Origin: Calcarisporiella thermophila CBS 279.70
Taxonomy: Eukaryota; Calcarisporiellomycota
Assembly (NCBI RefSeq): GCF_041956535.1
Contig: NW_027192212.1
Coordinates: forward strand, 388,970 to 452,969
Length of the DNA stretch: 64,000 nt
Direction: 5' to 3'
Shown: piece by piece, positions 12,411 through 24,534 of the stretch
Layout of the letters: every line of letters begins with the position of its first letter
Position numbering within the stretch: the stretch's first letter is position 1
Made by a program: the position numbers and the translations under genes
The notes under the pieces: generated by a model
The model's input: only the letters and a program-made list of their open reading frames with translations
What the model was told of the DNA's origin: nothing
Databases searched by the model: none

Positions 12411-13995
12411 ATGCATCGCGGTAGATTTAACCCAAACGTGAGTGGTTCAGGCATCAATGGTCGCATGGATAGCCCCAAATCGGTTACAGTGGTGGCCAGT
12501 GAGCCGCGAACTGGTCAATCCCATGAGCTCTCCTATACCGTCATCAAGGTCATCGGGAGTGGATCATTTGGCACGGTATATTATGCCAAGCTATCCAATA
12601 CGGGAGAGGAAGTGGCGATTAAGAAAGTGTTCCAGGATAAGCGGTTCAAGGTATAGTGGATTTTCGTATGGATCATGGCGGGTTTTTGGAATAGGAGTTA
12701 ACGGAGTGTCTGGTGTTGGGCTTTAGAATCGCGAGCTTCAAATAATGCAAGTTCTTTCTCATACTAACATCACTTCATTAAAGTATTACTTTTACACAAA
12801 TGGAGACAAAGTAATTGCCTTGAATATGGGCCTCGTGATGGAGCTGGGAAATACTAATATAGACCATTCTGTTATTAGGGCGACGTATACCTTAACCTAG
12901 TACTTCAGTACGTGCCGCAGACCGTCTACCGTGCAAGTCGTGATTATGCAAAGATAAAGCAGCCAATGCCTATGATTTTTATCAAGCTCTACACCTATCA
13001 AATGCTACGTTCCCTGGCCTACATCCATGCCATGGGCATATGCCACCGCGACATCAAACCGCAGAATCTCCTGGTGAATCCCGCGACCGGGGTGCTCAAG
13101 CTGTGTGATTTTGGAAGGTAAAGTTGGTCAAATAGCTATTCGGTGGTTTCTCCTGTACTTAGTGTTTCCTCTCTCCCCCTTATCTTTTCTCTTCCGCTTC
13201 GCCTAGTGCTAAGGTCCTTGTTCCTGGTGAACCTAATGTCTCCTATATCTGCTCGCGTTACTATCGGGCGCCAGAGTTGATTTTTGGCGCGACCAATTAT
13301 ACCACCAGCATTGACCTATGGTCGGCAGGGTGTGTCATGGCGGAATTGATGCTCGGTCAACCGATCTTCCCTGGAGAAAGCGGTATCGACCAGCTCGTGG
13401 AGATCATTAAGGTGTTGGGAACCCCAACCAAGGAGCAAATTCGCACGATGAATCCAAACTATATGGAGCATCGTTTTCCGCAGATTAAACCCCATCCACT
13501 TAGCAAAGTAAGCGCTTCTATCCATGCTTGTTTCGTGGCTTTAGGTTTTCTAATCTTTCATTCGTGACCACTTCACCTCCTCTCTCCCCACTTCCCCTTC
13601 CACTTTAGATCTTCCGCAGTCGAACTCCTCCCGAAGCCATGGATCTGCTCTCCAATCTTTTGATCTACACTCCTCAACAGCGCTTGACCGCCATCGAAGC
13701 AATGTGCCATTCATTTTTTGATGAGCTACGTCAGCCAGAGACAAGACTGCCTAATGGGGCAGAATTACCACTCCTGTTTGATTTTTCAGAATTCGGTACG
13801 TCATCTCTATTGCTTCATTGCACGAAGAGAAATTTGAGTTAACCGGGCTTTTGTTGTCTAGAATTATCGATCCGACCCGACCTAATACACCGGTTGGTGC
13901 CTCCACATGCACAACCGGCGTTATTGGCCCGTGGAATTGATGTGAATCGATTCACTCCATTGTCGATCAATCAAATGGACCGAATGGAAACATAG
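12411..13995 (+). CDS. gsk3: glycogen synthase kinase 3 (GSK-3/shaggy) family kinase
   Basis: Six exons: 12411-12650, 12727-12810, 12879-13117, 13207-13507, 13609-13795, 13862-13995. All junctions are GT-AG and keep phase, giving 394 aa, the normal size for fungal GSK-3. Seen in order: glycine loop [15 protein letters not shown]-binding VAIKK, the insert leading to YVPQTVYR, catalytic [16 protein letters not shown], and the activation segment [18 protein letters not shown], which holds the Tyr that GSK-3 autophosphorylates. The late [15 protein letters not shown] and THSFF-like segment are also family-typical. The kinase usually phosphorylates primed Ser/Thr substrates in stress, morphogenesis and meiotic control. 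The intron before exon 3 carries a clear TACTAAT branch site. The start MHRGRFNPN follows a likely leader-intron acceptor. Confidence 0.96.
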
Positions 13996-14448
13996 CGTGT
14001 TGTAAATAGGCCCTTTTTTTTCACTCGCTCTCTCGTGCTTTCCCTCCACGGTGCCTTCTTCGCTCAACATGTCAGTATTTGCTTCAGCACTATACCACGG
14101 AGGGGATGGATTTGCTGTGCAATAGCCGTACTGACGGAGATAATATAGCGAGGGTCGGACGGCATTCGGCAGATATGGAGTAGCTTTTTCGACTTGTAGG
14201 CGGCTGCCGCCGAATGTAAAAAGGGTGTTTACCGTCTCCATGGATCCTGGCCCATCTTGTATTTTGTATTATACTTATTAGAGTAATGAATAGTGGAATA
14301 AGACTTTTATTTTTCTTTTTTTTTTTTGGCTGTTTTGTTTCCTCTGGGGATGCTGGGATCGTTGAAGGAGAAAATGAAACATTAAGAGTACTAAAAAATG
14401 CAAATCCACATACACTAAAACACATGAATATGTTACATGCTGTCTATA
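13996..14448. other. convergent 3' intergenic region
   Basis: Holds the 3' ends of the convergent GSK-3 and SAP18 genes. A poly-T tract at about 14312-14328 is the only notable element; no additional gene is seen. Confidence 0.5.
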
Positions 14449-15090
14449 TCATCGGTTTCTTCCCGCAAAACTGGATCGCCTACTATCATACTTGTGGTAG
14501 TCCCCCCCGCCCTTTCCCGTCATCAGGGAGGAGGCTGGCATCAGCGCGATATCCAGATAGTCGCCGGCCAAAAACTTCAGGTCCCCCAGGGTCTTTTTGC
14601 CCTCTTCCGGGTGGCGATTCTCGGCCGAAAACTGGGCGAGATTTCGTGCCGTGTGCCGTCCCGTAACATGATCCTGATACACGTGCAGAAATGACAGAGT
14701 GATTCCTGGCCGATTCATCTCCGGGAGGATATTCCGAACCAGTCCAAGAATTTCTTCCAGCGTGGCATCCTTCCAAGTGTAGATTCGCAATTCATCCGAA
14801 GCAGGTAGGCGCATGGAGTCGAAATCCTCGATACGGTGATGACTACCGATGCGAAAAAATATACATAGTAAGAAGGGGGTGATCTGTGCGGTGAAAAACA
14901 CGATTTGAGTTAGATCGGCTCGTATTTTTTGTTTTAGAGATCGTTTGTGGAATCCTGTCGAGGAGGGCTATTATCATTGAAAATACACCCCGCCTGATTG
15001 CGGGATGCATCTGGTGATCCATACCTTGGTTCTGTCTATCTTGACTAGTTCTTTTTCAGCACGCGCTTGATTTGACACCCCCGCCGACAT
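14449..15090 (-). CDS. SAP18: SAP18, Sin3-associated polypeptide p18
   Basis: Two exons, 15025-15090 (22 codons from MSAGVSNQAR) and 14449-14883, joined in phase 0 across a 141-bp intron, give 166 aa. The exon junction restores the family motif KIDRTK|ITPFLLCIFF, matching the IDREKTCPLLLRVF segment of animal SAP18. Downstream, HHRIEDF, ELRIYTWKDATLEEI and LKFLAGDYLDIA are the other conserved blocks of the ubiquitin-like fold. SAP18 works in the Sin3 histone-deacetylase complex and in the ASAP/PSAP complexes bound to the exon junction complex. That fits a genome rich in introns. It is transcribed divergently from the adenylyl cyclase gene, 430 bp away, and converges on GSK-3. Confidence 0.94.
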
Positions 15091-15132
15091 TTTCTTGTTT
15101 TTCAGTTTAAGTCCTAGGCTGGTTCTTTCAAA

Positions 15133-15152
15133 GAGCTGAGTTGATTCAGCTC
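15133..15152. promoter_or_regulatory. inverted repeat in divergent promoter
   Basis: GAGCTGA (15133-15139) and TCAGCTC (15146-15152) form a 7-bp inverted repeat with a 6-bp spacer, 17 bp from a perfect CRE. The arrangement suggests a dimeric regulator site, but no binding protein can be named. Confidence 0.35.
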
Positions 15153-15168
15153 AACTCGAGGCATCAAA

Positions 15169-15176
15169 TGACGTCA
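15169..15176. promoter_or_regulatory. perfect CRE/ATF site TGACGTCA
   Basis: The palindrome TGACGTCA is the full cAMP-response element bound by ATF/CREB-type bZIP factors. It lies 78 bp upstream of the SAP18 ATG and 344 bp upstream of the adenylyl cyclase ATG, in the only intergenic space the two genes share. Its position at a cyclase gene is suggestive. Regulation by it is inference. Confidence 0.5.
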
Positions 15177-15520
15177 AAGGTGGCTTCCCAACCTTAACCT
15201 TCGGGCATGTCAGTGTGGGGAACTGGAAGAAAATAAAGGTCCAACGGTCTCTCCTCGTCGCCTTGAAACTTTCCCTTTCCCCCCTCCTCCCCTACTCTTC
15301 TCATGGCTTCATTCCACCCTGATCCTCAAAACTAAATTCTCTCAAGCATACCTGTAATTCGCCTGGATACTGATCGCTCTGGACTGGATAGCGTATACTT
15401 ATTTTTGGTTTTTGCTTTGGCTTTTGCTTCCCGCTCAAAGCCTTTCTCGCCATTTACAACGTCGCAGAGCCGTTGATTCCCCCCTTCCCTCTCTCCCTCC
15501 CCCTCCCCCTCCCGCCCCCG

Positions 15521-18500
15521 ATGCCCAGCAACGAAATCGTGCCTGCATTCAACCAAAGGATCATCGCCCCCTATGTATCCAAATTCGTGCGTCAGCTGCA
15601 TGCTGACGACGAATCTATCTCTGTTCCTTATAGCCAGAAGGTGTTTGGAGCTCTGGTAATGGTGGATATAGTCGGTAAGAGATCAATGCACTTCCTCCTT
15701 GAACCCTTCCCCTCGCCTTGGTCTTTTGTGTTCATGTATTAACGTTCTCTGATCTAATGCTAATGTGATCCATGAATAGGGTTCAGTAAGGTAGGAGAGA
15801 GACGCGAATTAGTTCCGGTGCATCGGACATGGTTTTCATTGTTTTATTCTGTATAGATGACAAGCGTTGCAAATGAGCTCGGCCCATTGGGAGCAGAAAT
15901 TATAAGCACCGAGGTTGGGGAGTATTACTCAGAGGTAATTGGGGTGTTTTGATATTGCCTTCGAAATGGTGATTTTAATTTGACCCCGAACCTTGATTAG
16001 GCTATTCATATCATCGAAGCCTTTGGAGGAGATGTCGTCAAGGTAAGAGATTTGCCCACCCCCGCTCTACTTCTCGTTATTTACAATATATTGCTGCAGT
16101 TTCTCGGCGATGCTCTCCTTGTCTGCTTCTCCTCCACACTCTACGGAAATACCCCGGCCCGATTCGAGCTTGCGGATGATATAGAGCAGTCTGGTCCTGA
16201 TCGGCGGATGAAAATGGTGCTGGTAAGGCGTGCGATGGAATGCGGTATTCAGCTGCTCTCCCGCCTACGCAAACATACCATCAAGTTCTCTCCGAATCAG
16301 CGATATCGTCAACGAAAGCCGACATCGGATCTCCATTTCCACGACGTGGAGATCACGCCGCCCAGCACACCGCCTCTTGTTAACGGCCATTCTTTCCCGT
16401 CCCTGAACAAATCCCGCCTCAAATTGCTGGATTTTCGCCTTAGAGGACACGCCGACTCGAGCCTTAATCTATCCAAAGCCAAGGTGCGTCGGCGCACGGA
16501 AGTCAGTGAGCAGGAGTTCGAGCTACAGCTTCATGTTGCCGTTGCTGCGGGAGAAGTGACCCATGTCGTCATTGGTAATGTTGGCGACGAGTCTGTGCTG
16601 GGCGACCCTTCCCTTGTGTATGAGCGTTGTAGCGGCCGGCTGGAATACGCGATTTGTGGCGAAACCGTGGAGAGCCTCGGCCCGGCGCTAGCAATTGCTA
16701 AAGAAGGGGAGATGACCATGACGAAAGAGGCGTGGAAATACGCTGACCCTCACAATCTTGACCTGACCTATCAGACGCGCGACAACTGCGTCATTATTCG
16801 GCACCATCGCCAATGGCGTAATCGACCACTGGATCCGATCCTTCCGCGCGTTCGCCATGGGATCCAGCTTCCGGATGCAACCTCATATCAATTCTTCAAA
16901 TACATCAACAAGAGTGCATTATACCGACTCTGTTTGGGAGACGGAAACCCTGCGCATTTACGAGAAGTGACCATCCTGTTTATGGGCTTGCGGGGGGTGA
17001 ATGTTGCGGCGGGTCGAGGACAAGTTATTGCCCAAAAGAGTATCCAAATCCTATTTAAGGCCCTGGATAATTACGACGGTAAGCGGTTGAGTCCTAGAGC
17101 TGCTTGTTTCTTTTTGTCTTTGCACACACATTGCATTGACTGTTTTTTATCTATCAAATCGTGATACATTTTTTTAGGGTATTTGCAGCAGTTTGCAGTG
17201 GACGAAAAGGGTGCCACTTTCTTGGTGGTGTTTGGGTTTCCACCAAAATCCCACGAGAAGGACGCAACTTTTGCCACCAAAGCCGCGTTGGATATCCAGA
17301 ACGATATGCTTGAAGAGGGAATCGAGGATTTTTCGATCGCCCTCTCTACCGGAGTCATCTTTGTGGGAACAATGGGAAACGGTAAAAAGGTTGCTAATTT
17401 ATACTTGTATTGATGGTATTAACATACTCCTTTTCTCTGGGCTCGTTTCCATAGAATTCAGACGAGATCCCTCTATTGCAGGGGATGCAATCGTGCGGTG
17501 CGTACGCATGCTTGGCCTCGGCTGCAGTCAGCAATCGGTGGTGTGCGATGAGAGCACACGCAAAATGGTGGGCGCCTTGTGCGAGTTTGAAGACATGGGC
17601 GAGCGCATGCTCAAGGGAAAGAGCAAGCCGATACGAGTGTGGCGAGTGGTCCGTTTCCTTGCAACCATGGAGCGTCGCCTTTCCACCGAGAAAAGCGACT
17701 CCCTGCTCCCGCACAACCGCGAGTTCATCGGCTATCGCACAGAGATGGCTGCTGCTCGCGATTTTATTGATGGCTGGCTGGAGAAGAAGAACAACCACGT
17801 GTTGGTCCTGAGCGGGTCGACGGGCACGGGGAAAACTTACTTTGCGCAGCATATCAGGCGAACCTTGGAGGAGGCAGATCGTGGGATTGACTTCTGTGTG
17901 GGCCATGCTACTGAGGTGGAGCGCGGGACCAAGTACTACCTCTTCAGGGTGATTCTACTGCATCTGTTTGAGCTCATTGAGCAAAATCGCGTGCCGCCGA
18001 GGGCGATGAGGCGATCGCGGGGGCGCATTGGGGCGTTGGGGTCAGGTCAGGGGCCCGGGAGCGGAGGGGGATATGTGAGAGGGTCCGAGGAGGAGAGTGG
18101 AGAGGACTCGGACAGTTATCAGCTGTCACCTTCACTCTCCGCGCGGTCCTCTTCCGATCAGGAAGGCCGTTTTCCGGCCAGTCCTGTAGAGTGGTCCAAA
18201 AAACTTACCCGAGTTGCCCTATTCTCCCCCAACCCAGAGGTGTGCCGACGCACAGCCACCCTTGCCCTCAGCTGTTTGGCACGGTGCGGCGAGGATCTGA
18301 GCGTCCTGCCCCTGCTTCGGTTCGTTTTCCCCGACTTGTCCGTGGTGGAGGAGAGCCGACAGATTGCCAACTTGGATGCGCAGGGTCGAGACCTGGTATT
18401 GTCGTCGTTAATTGTGCGAATGGTAAAGTATGTGTCCGAGCATACGAATCTGATCATTTTGTGCGATGATATTCAGTGTAAGTTGCTTGCTTGTGTGTGT

Positions 18501-21025
18501 CGTGCCTGGTTTGGACGATGAATTTCAAATGATTTTCCTTCCATTTTTTTCCTCCCCTCTTTTGCAATATAGGGGCAGATTCAGCTTCCGTCAAGATGCT
18601 CGAAATGATCCACGAGAGCTGTCCTAAAGTGTTCTTATTGTTGGCTTCGAGGCCTGCGCGCGATTATCAGGTAACGCTGGTCGAAAGCATCTCAACCTCG
18701 GTTGGGCGGCACCTGGAGATCACGCTCAATGGACTTGGTCTGGGCGATATAGAACAGGTTGTCCTCCGAGAGTTTGGGCGCGGAGCTCACCAAGTCAACC
18801 GGACCATACTGGATCTGATCCAAAAACGTACCGGTGGCAATCCGCTGTTCATCAAGAACGTCGCACTGGTCCTTGGTCAGTTCAGCCATGTCACGGTATC
18901 TGGGGGGGAGCTCGTCTCCTCGAGCTCCCATCTGGACCTGGAACATATCGTCTCGGGACTCGACTACGATCGTGTGATCCGGATGCAGTTCGATCGTCTC
19001 CATCATCTCTTCCAAGAATTTCTGCGGGTGGCGAGCTGTCTCGATCAAACTTTCTCGGTGAGTGAGGTGCGGGCTGTGCTCGGAAGTAAGGGCAATCCGC
19101 TCGTGACGGACGACCCGGTCAAAATCCGCGAGCTCACCTCACAGTACGATGTGTATCGTTTTCTGAAGAGTCACGACTCCGATTCCGTCTCCAATTCCTC
19201 GTCGGAGGACTCGGACTCTGGGGTGGCCGCGCTTGCGGAGGAGACATATAGCTTTGTCCACGCAATGTACCCCTGCGTGATTTACGAGACGATTCCCTTC
19301 GAGACACGCCTACGATACCATGAGATGCTTGCGGGGTATTACGAGTCGCAGCTGTGCACGGGCAACCGTCCTCGCATGCTGACCAAGATCGCGCGCCACT
19401 ACGAGCAGACCGACATTGTGGCGAAGAAGCTGCATTACCTCGAAGAGTTGGGACATTACCACATACAGTCGTATTCTCTGCCAGAGGCCACCGAGGCCTT
19501 TGAGAAGATTGTCCGGTTGCTGGATCAAGACCCCGAGCTTGGGCGAGGCTACGACGCCGAGAAGCTGTCCGAGGTGTATCTCTCGCTTGGTGAATGCCTG
19601 TCGATGCGTACCAAGCTGATGGAGGCGGAAAGTCGACTGCTGAAGGCGTTGGAGATCATGGGCACTCCTTGGCCAAAAAATCGGTTCGAGTTCCAGGTGG
19701 CAATGTATCGGGAACGCCTTGTGCAGCGGCGCTATCGTCAGCGTCGCCCGCACCCCAAGCGCAACTCCATGTCTCAGGTTGCCCAGAATAACAAGCGCAG
19801 CGAGCGCCTGCGCAAACTAGTGCGGATCTTTGACCAACTCTACAATATCTATCACCATCTCGGCAAAGGCGACGAGACGGTGCTTAGCTGTGTGTGGGGG
19901 CTGAACTGCTGTGAGAAACTCGCTCAATACAACGAGACCCACGCGCTGTTTCTTGCCCGCCAAGCGCTCTACTGTTGGCTGAGCGACCGGCAGACGCTGA
20001 GCGCGTTCTATATCGGGCGTGCCCTGCGCATGACCAAAAAGTGCCCGGGCGCTTACACACTGACAGCCTGCGCCAACCTGTGCTTCGCAGCGGGATCGTG
20101 GCATACCGCGTGCGACCTCCTCTACTATTCGATCGAGGCGATGAAGACGATGGGGGTCGTGACCGATTGCCAGGCCTTCTACCGAGCCGTGCAGCTGCTA
20201 ATGGCAATTCGGATCTTTCAGGGCACGCTGTCGCGCCAGCCCGGAGACCAGGCCCTGCTCCGGGAGTTGGCCACCATGGGGCGAAACAACGACGACGTGG
20301 AGGCAGAGCTCTGGGTGGCTACTTTCCAGCTTGCCGATGCCATCATCACTCATCGCCTCAATGACTCGGAGCCGCTGGTCCTCCGACTCGAAGCGCAGCT
20401 GGCCCAGGAGAGAGGACTCAACCGCATAGCGTTGCACGGCGTGCTTGCCGCATACCATGCCCGGATGGGGCGTTTCAACATCACGCAGCGGCATTTCGTG
20501 CAGCTTGCCCAGCTCAAGGCCGAAATTGGGGGCTCGTCGAACACCTTCCCCATTTTTGGCCTCAACTTCTGCACCATTGCGCTCTACGACCTGGTGGAGG
20601 CGGGTGTCTTCGCCGCGCAGGCAACCGTGAAGCGCCACTTTTTCGACGAATTCGTCGGGTGGATCGTGAAGCTGAACCACATGTTCCAACAGGTCAAGTA
20701 TTGGCAGTTCACCCAGCCATGCCTGTACCTTGCCCGTGCGCTGCCTTATCTCTCGACCGGCCGCTTTGTGGAGGGCCATCTCGTGCTACACCATGGGCTG
20801 CGGGAGATGGACACCTCGCACGAAATCTTCTTTCTCAAGGCATACTATTTTGCAAAACTCGGCCGGTATACCACCTCCCAGTCGGAGCGCGAGGAATGGA
20901 CCGCACGTGCCAAGACGGAGTTCGAGAGACTGGGCATCGATAGCAACATCTACTGCGCGACCTTTGCCCCTCCCGCGGCGGAAATTAACGTGCCCGCCCC
21001 TAGCTCGCCCCCCTTCTTGTGGTAA
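15521..21025 (+). CDS. soluble adenylyl cyclase, ADCY10-like (two cyclase domains, NTPase, TPR-like tail)
   Basis: Eight exons: 15521-15674, 15780-15790, 15857-15934, 16001-16042, 16100-17078, 17178-17381, 17455-18477, 18573-21025. All are phase-consistent and give 1647 aa (human ADCY10: 1610). It should convert ATP to cAMP. Cyclase domain 1 (about 43-290) reads GALVMVDIVGFSKM and VVKFLGDALLVCF; the metal Asps are D49 and D99, and K95 matches the human bicarbonate-site Lys. The domain is expanded by a low-complexity insert, then AAGEVTHVVIGNVG and AICGETVESLGPAL. Domain 2 (about 390-500) has DEKGATFLVVFGFP and STGVIFVGTMGN, with Lys and Ser where human sAC has its adenine-recognising Lys and Thr. 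A Walker A (GSTGTGKT, about 610), Walker B (LIILCDDIQWAD, about 828) and a long helical TPR-like C-terminus follow. No membrane segment is seen. Guanylyl activity cannot be excluded. Confidence 0.95.
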
Positions 21026-21581
21026 TTACAATAGGAGACACCACCATCCATCCCATTCTGTGAAACCCTATGTTGTAATATTTTCGTGTTATATGCTTCC
21101 CTACTCATAAATTTAAAGTATTATTTTATTTAATAGAACCCCTTTCATTCTCTTTCTCCTATTTTTTTTTTTCAGTATTTGTATATGTATACCTCTTTGA
21201 TTGGTTTTGTATTTCCTCTACTCCCCATTGTTGCATTTTATATTCTCCTCTCCGCTCGTGTGCTTTTCTTTTCATTCACTTCCACTTCCGCTTATTTACT
21301 AAAATTGTTATTTCGATCGGTCGAATAGTCATCGCCGTGCTCTCCCCACTCATGGTCATATTGGGAAAGCGGTGTCCACCCAATGAAGTGCATCGGACGA
21401 AAAATGTTAGGAAAATTAAAGACATATTAATTCATTAGATTACTAGAATAAAATTAAAGGTGATAGTACGAGAGAAATAGGTTTATAAGCACAAGAAGAG
21501 AATGCGAAAAAATAAACAGTGTAAGAGAAAGAGAGAGGAAAAAAAAATGCAAAAATGTTCCTATGGCCATGTCCCTCGCCC
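21026..21581. other. convergent 3' intergenic region
   Basis: 3' flanks of the adenylyl cyclase and EXO84. AT-rich with pyrimidine tracts; a short ORF at 21502-21732 only overlaps the EXO84 3' end on the other strand. No additional gene seen. Confidence 0.5.
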
Positions 21582-24534
21582 CTATCGCCCCAAAGCTTCC
21601 TTAATCTTGATCCTGAAGTTGTTGAGCTCCGGGATCGAAGTCCTGTCGAATTGCCTTGAGATTTGCGACGAGACCCGCGGGACTATGTTGTCCACAACAA
21701 ATACAATATTCATCACAAGCGTCGAGGATTGATCCCGCGTTAGACTGCGTTGCGATCTGTCAGAGAGGAGGCGTTGCACATAGTTTTCCATCAAATTCTT
21801 TACGGTCGTCACGACCTTGTTATACAACTATGCATCAAAGGAGAGGAGGGAAGACGGGTTAAACAAGGCAATTGCTGGGAGAGAAAATGTGGGTGTGGGA
21901 GTTTACCCGAGGACGGCAGACGTAGCTCACTTCCTTGGCGAACTGGATGGCAATGTTGTAGAATTTGACCACGCTCGATGAAATTCTGATATCTTGCCCA
22001 AACGTTTGGGTTGACACCACCGAATAATCCTCCTTCACAAGGGCTTTTTCAACGCTCTCTACACTCCCCGCATATTGGATATCGATGACACGCTCAAGAT
22101 CTGCGAGGATCAGCTGCTCGAGGAGAAATATAAGGTCTAAACCGACAGACCTCAACTACCATAGTGATATGGAAGTCAACAACCATTATCCAAGTGACAT
22201 AGAGGTGGGATCACTCGACTACTTACCCTTGAGCATTCCTTTTCAGCTCGCTCAAGACATCTCTGAATAGTCCTTCCGCCCATATCGCCACTCGGAAGAA
22301 AAACTTGCTTTCGTAACACTACACAAAACCTCTCCACCTCCTCCTTCGCCCATTTGACAATCGGCGAGCTCATTTTCCCATCTCTGAAGAATTCTTTATA
22401 CCATTCACAAGTGGTTTTCATGAGAGAAAACGCCACCATGGCCATCTCCCCCACATAGTCCTCCACATCCCCCGTACACATCAGTTGTTTTACCCTCTGA
22501 CGGATATGCGAACTCCTAGCGGAGAGAAAAGTGTCACGAGCTTCATCGCCAAAGCCGAGCCGCAATAGCCAGACAATGGTGCTGCGAGCACGTTCACGGG
22601 AAAGCGAAAAGATAGAAAGTTGGCGGAGGATCTCACGAGAGAGACGGTGGGTAGGATCTTCGAGGGAGAGTCGGAGTTCTTCGAGTCCAGGCGATTTCGA
22701 GGGAATATTGCCCAGAAGTGTCTTAGCTGCAAGTAAAATACATGCCCAAAATTTCAGTTATTTTTTGGAGTAATTTTCACTAGCAATAACACATGGATAT
22801 TACCATGTTCGATCTGTCCCACTGCCGTCTCGAATTCGTGCTGCCCAATGGCAACTTCTAAATCATTAAGCATATCGAACCACTCAGTATCGTCTGTGGC
22901 GAGATTTCCAGAGGCCACTTTCTGCAGAAGAAAATCATCAATAGAGCTTAACTTTAATAAATAGTGAGGAAGAGCACCTTCTCCATAGATATTCTCGTTC
23001 CACGCGCGAATTTTGAGGTTGCTCTCCCTTCCATCAGGTCATCCGTCGTCCGTTTAACCATAACTAGCAAGCCTGCTTTCTCTTCCGGGCGTGTGGCCTG
23101 GTACAGAAGGGTGCTTTTTTTCCAAATTATTTTGAAAGCGTTCACTAGATCTGCGAAAGACAGGTAGGTAAATGGACTTTTGTCTTTTTTTTTTTAGCAA
23201 TAAATTTCCACTCACTTGAAGAATCCTTGATATCCTGCACCTCAATCTCACCAAGCGCCCAGCACTGTTCAGCCACCATCCGATATCTGGTTGTCTTTGC
23301 GTGCCTCTTTTTTCGTGCTGCTACAAGCAGACAGTCATTAAGTAAGATCATATGAACAGCCTGTTTAACTTGCAAAGTAACGGAGTGCAGCTCCAAAAAA
23401 TTCGGGCTCTCTCGGACAATATGACGGTCCGGATGATATGGCAGCAACTTTTGCGCTCCTTCAATTGTTTGCCACAGTGCAGCCATCTGTGCCTTCCAAA
23501 CCGAATGGATATCGGTCGTATTTTTAGTTTTCACTCCCGCTTGCTCGACAATACTCGATGGTCCTATAAATTTGATATCAGAAAACGCATACGTATTGCT
23601 TAGGTGGACGAAGATTACCAGACAACAGTGATGTTTGGTCGCTATCCTCCTTCAATGCGTCTGCGGTGCTTTTAATTTCGTCTAGCATGCTTCGTAACGT
23701 CAATAGATCGCTCTCCACACGTAAAAAAGGAAAAAGTAGAGTTAAAGATAATCGAACTGTATCCACCATAGCAGGTATCATATATGTTATAGGGGGAAAA
23801 TAAAAAAGGATATTTGAAATTTCTTTGGAAATCACTACGAATTCATTGTAGTTTTTATATACATTGCGCTGCAAGTCTCCGCCAATCAACTGTTTAGTGT
23901 CAGCAAGAGATTTGAAGAACTTCCTTACACCCTCCTCGCTAACGTCCCCAAGGGTTTTATGAATATCTATTAGAAAGGAATGTAAATACAAATGGTGGCT
24001 AAATTCAAGGTGGGTTATAGCCATACAGTCAACCGGATCGAAATGACGCGATATGAACTTATTCATATCTAACTTTGGCTCAACCGTTGGACGGGGAGGT
24101 GGAGGTTCAGCTTGAATGTGATCTCTTGCCATTGCCGCCTCTGCCACAGGTGCCCTCTCTCTCCTGGATGCATTCATAGACATTGCGGGAATAGGTGGAG
24201 GAGATTGATGTGGGGGCAACCCCTGGAATTTTGTGGTCGCATATGGTTGCGTTTGCAATGTGGATATCTGTTGATACTTTGCATTGTTCTTCGCGGGTGC
24301 ATCGAATTGCTTGTTGCCGTCCAATTGAGGAGAGTTGGAACCCGCTGCTTGTCTTAGTTTAGCCCACTTTTGACCGGCACGTTTGGCCGAAATTATAGCC
24401 GCTGGAGTGAAGTAGCGAGAGGACGAAGAGGTAGAATCGGGAGGAGGATGAGGCTCTGAAATAGTGGGAGGGGAGACTGGGGCGTCTAGAGGAAGACTTA
24501 TTTCGCGTGTCTTTTTTGTGCGATTTTGTGACAT
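21582..24534 (-). CDS. EXO84: exocyst complex subunit EXO84
   Basis: Eight exons in transcript order: 23814-24534, 23619-23720, 23216-23563, 22978-23150, 22804-22921, 22227-22726, 21907-22155, 21582-21827. All are phase-consistent and give 818 aa. EXO84 tethers secretory vesicles at the plasma membrane as part of the octameric exocyst. The N-terminal ~200 residues are disordered and Pro-rich. Then come the conserved NVYKNYNEFVVISKEIS and VESDLLTLRSMLDE coiled coil, the segment ALWQTIEGAQKLLP, a PH-like domain (HMILLNDCLLVAARKKR) and the helical C-terminal cullin-repeat region ending in FRIKIKEALGR. Seven introns: six are GT-AG (55-79 bp). The first (23721-23813) is AT-AC and has U12 signals. 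It is divergent from a Rab5 gene, 532 bp away. Confidence 0.94.
23721..23813 (-). other. putative U12-type (AT-AC) intron in EXO84
   Basis: On the minus strand the intron starts ATATCCTTTT, a perfect U12 donor, and ends TTTTTTAC. A branch-like TCTTTAACT lies 21 nt before the end, one mismatch from the U12 consensus TCCTTAACT. Removing these 93 bp joins KEIS to SVESD and restores the EXO84 coiled-coil block (human REISYLES). The interval is a multiple of three with no stop, so a naive ORF reads through it as a hydrophobic 31-residue insert. No GT-AG pair restores the same junction. Confidence 0.8.

Noticed and set aside
23721-23813. Reading the EXO84 interval as coding (31-residue insert)
   Set aside because: It would place a hydrophobic stretch inside the conserved EXO84 coiled coil; the U12 signals and restored alignment favour an intron.
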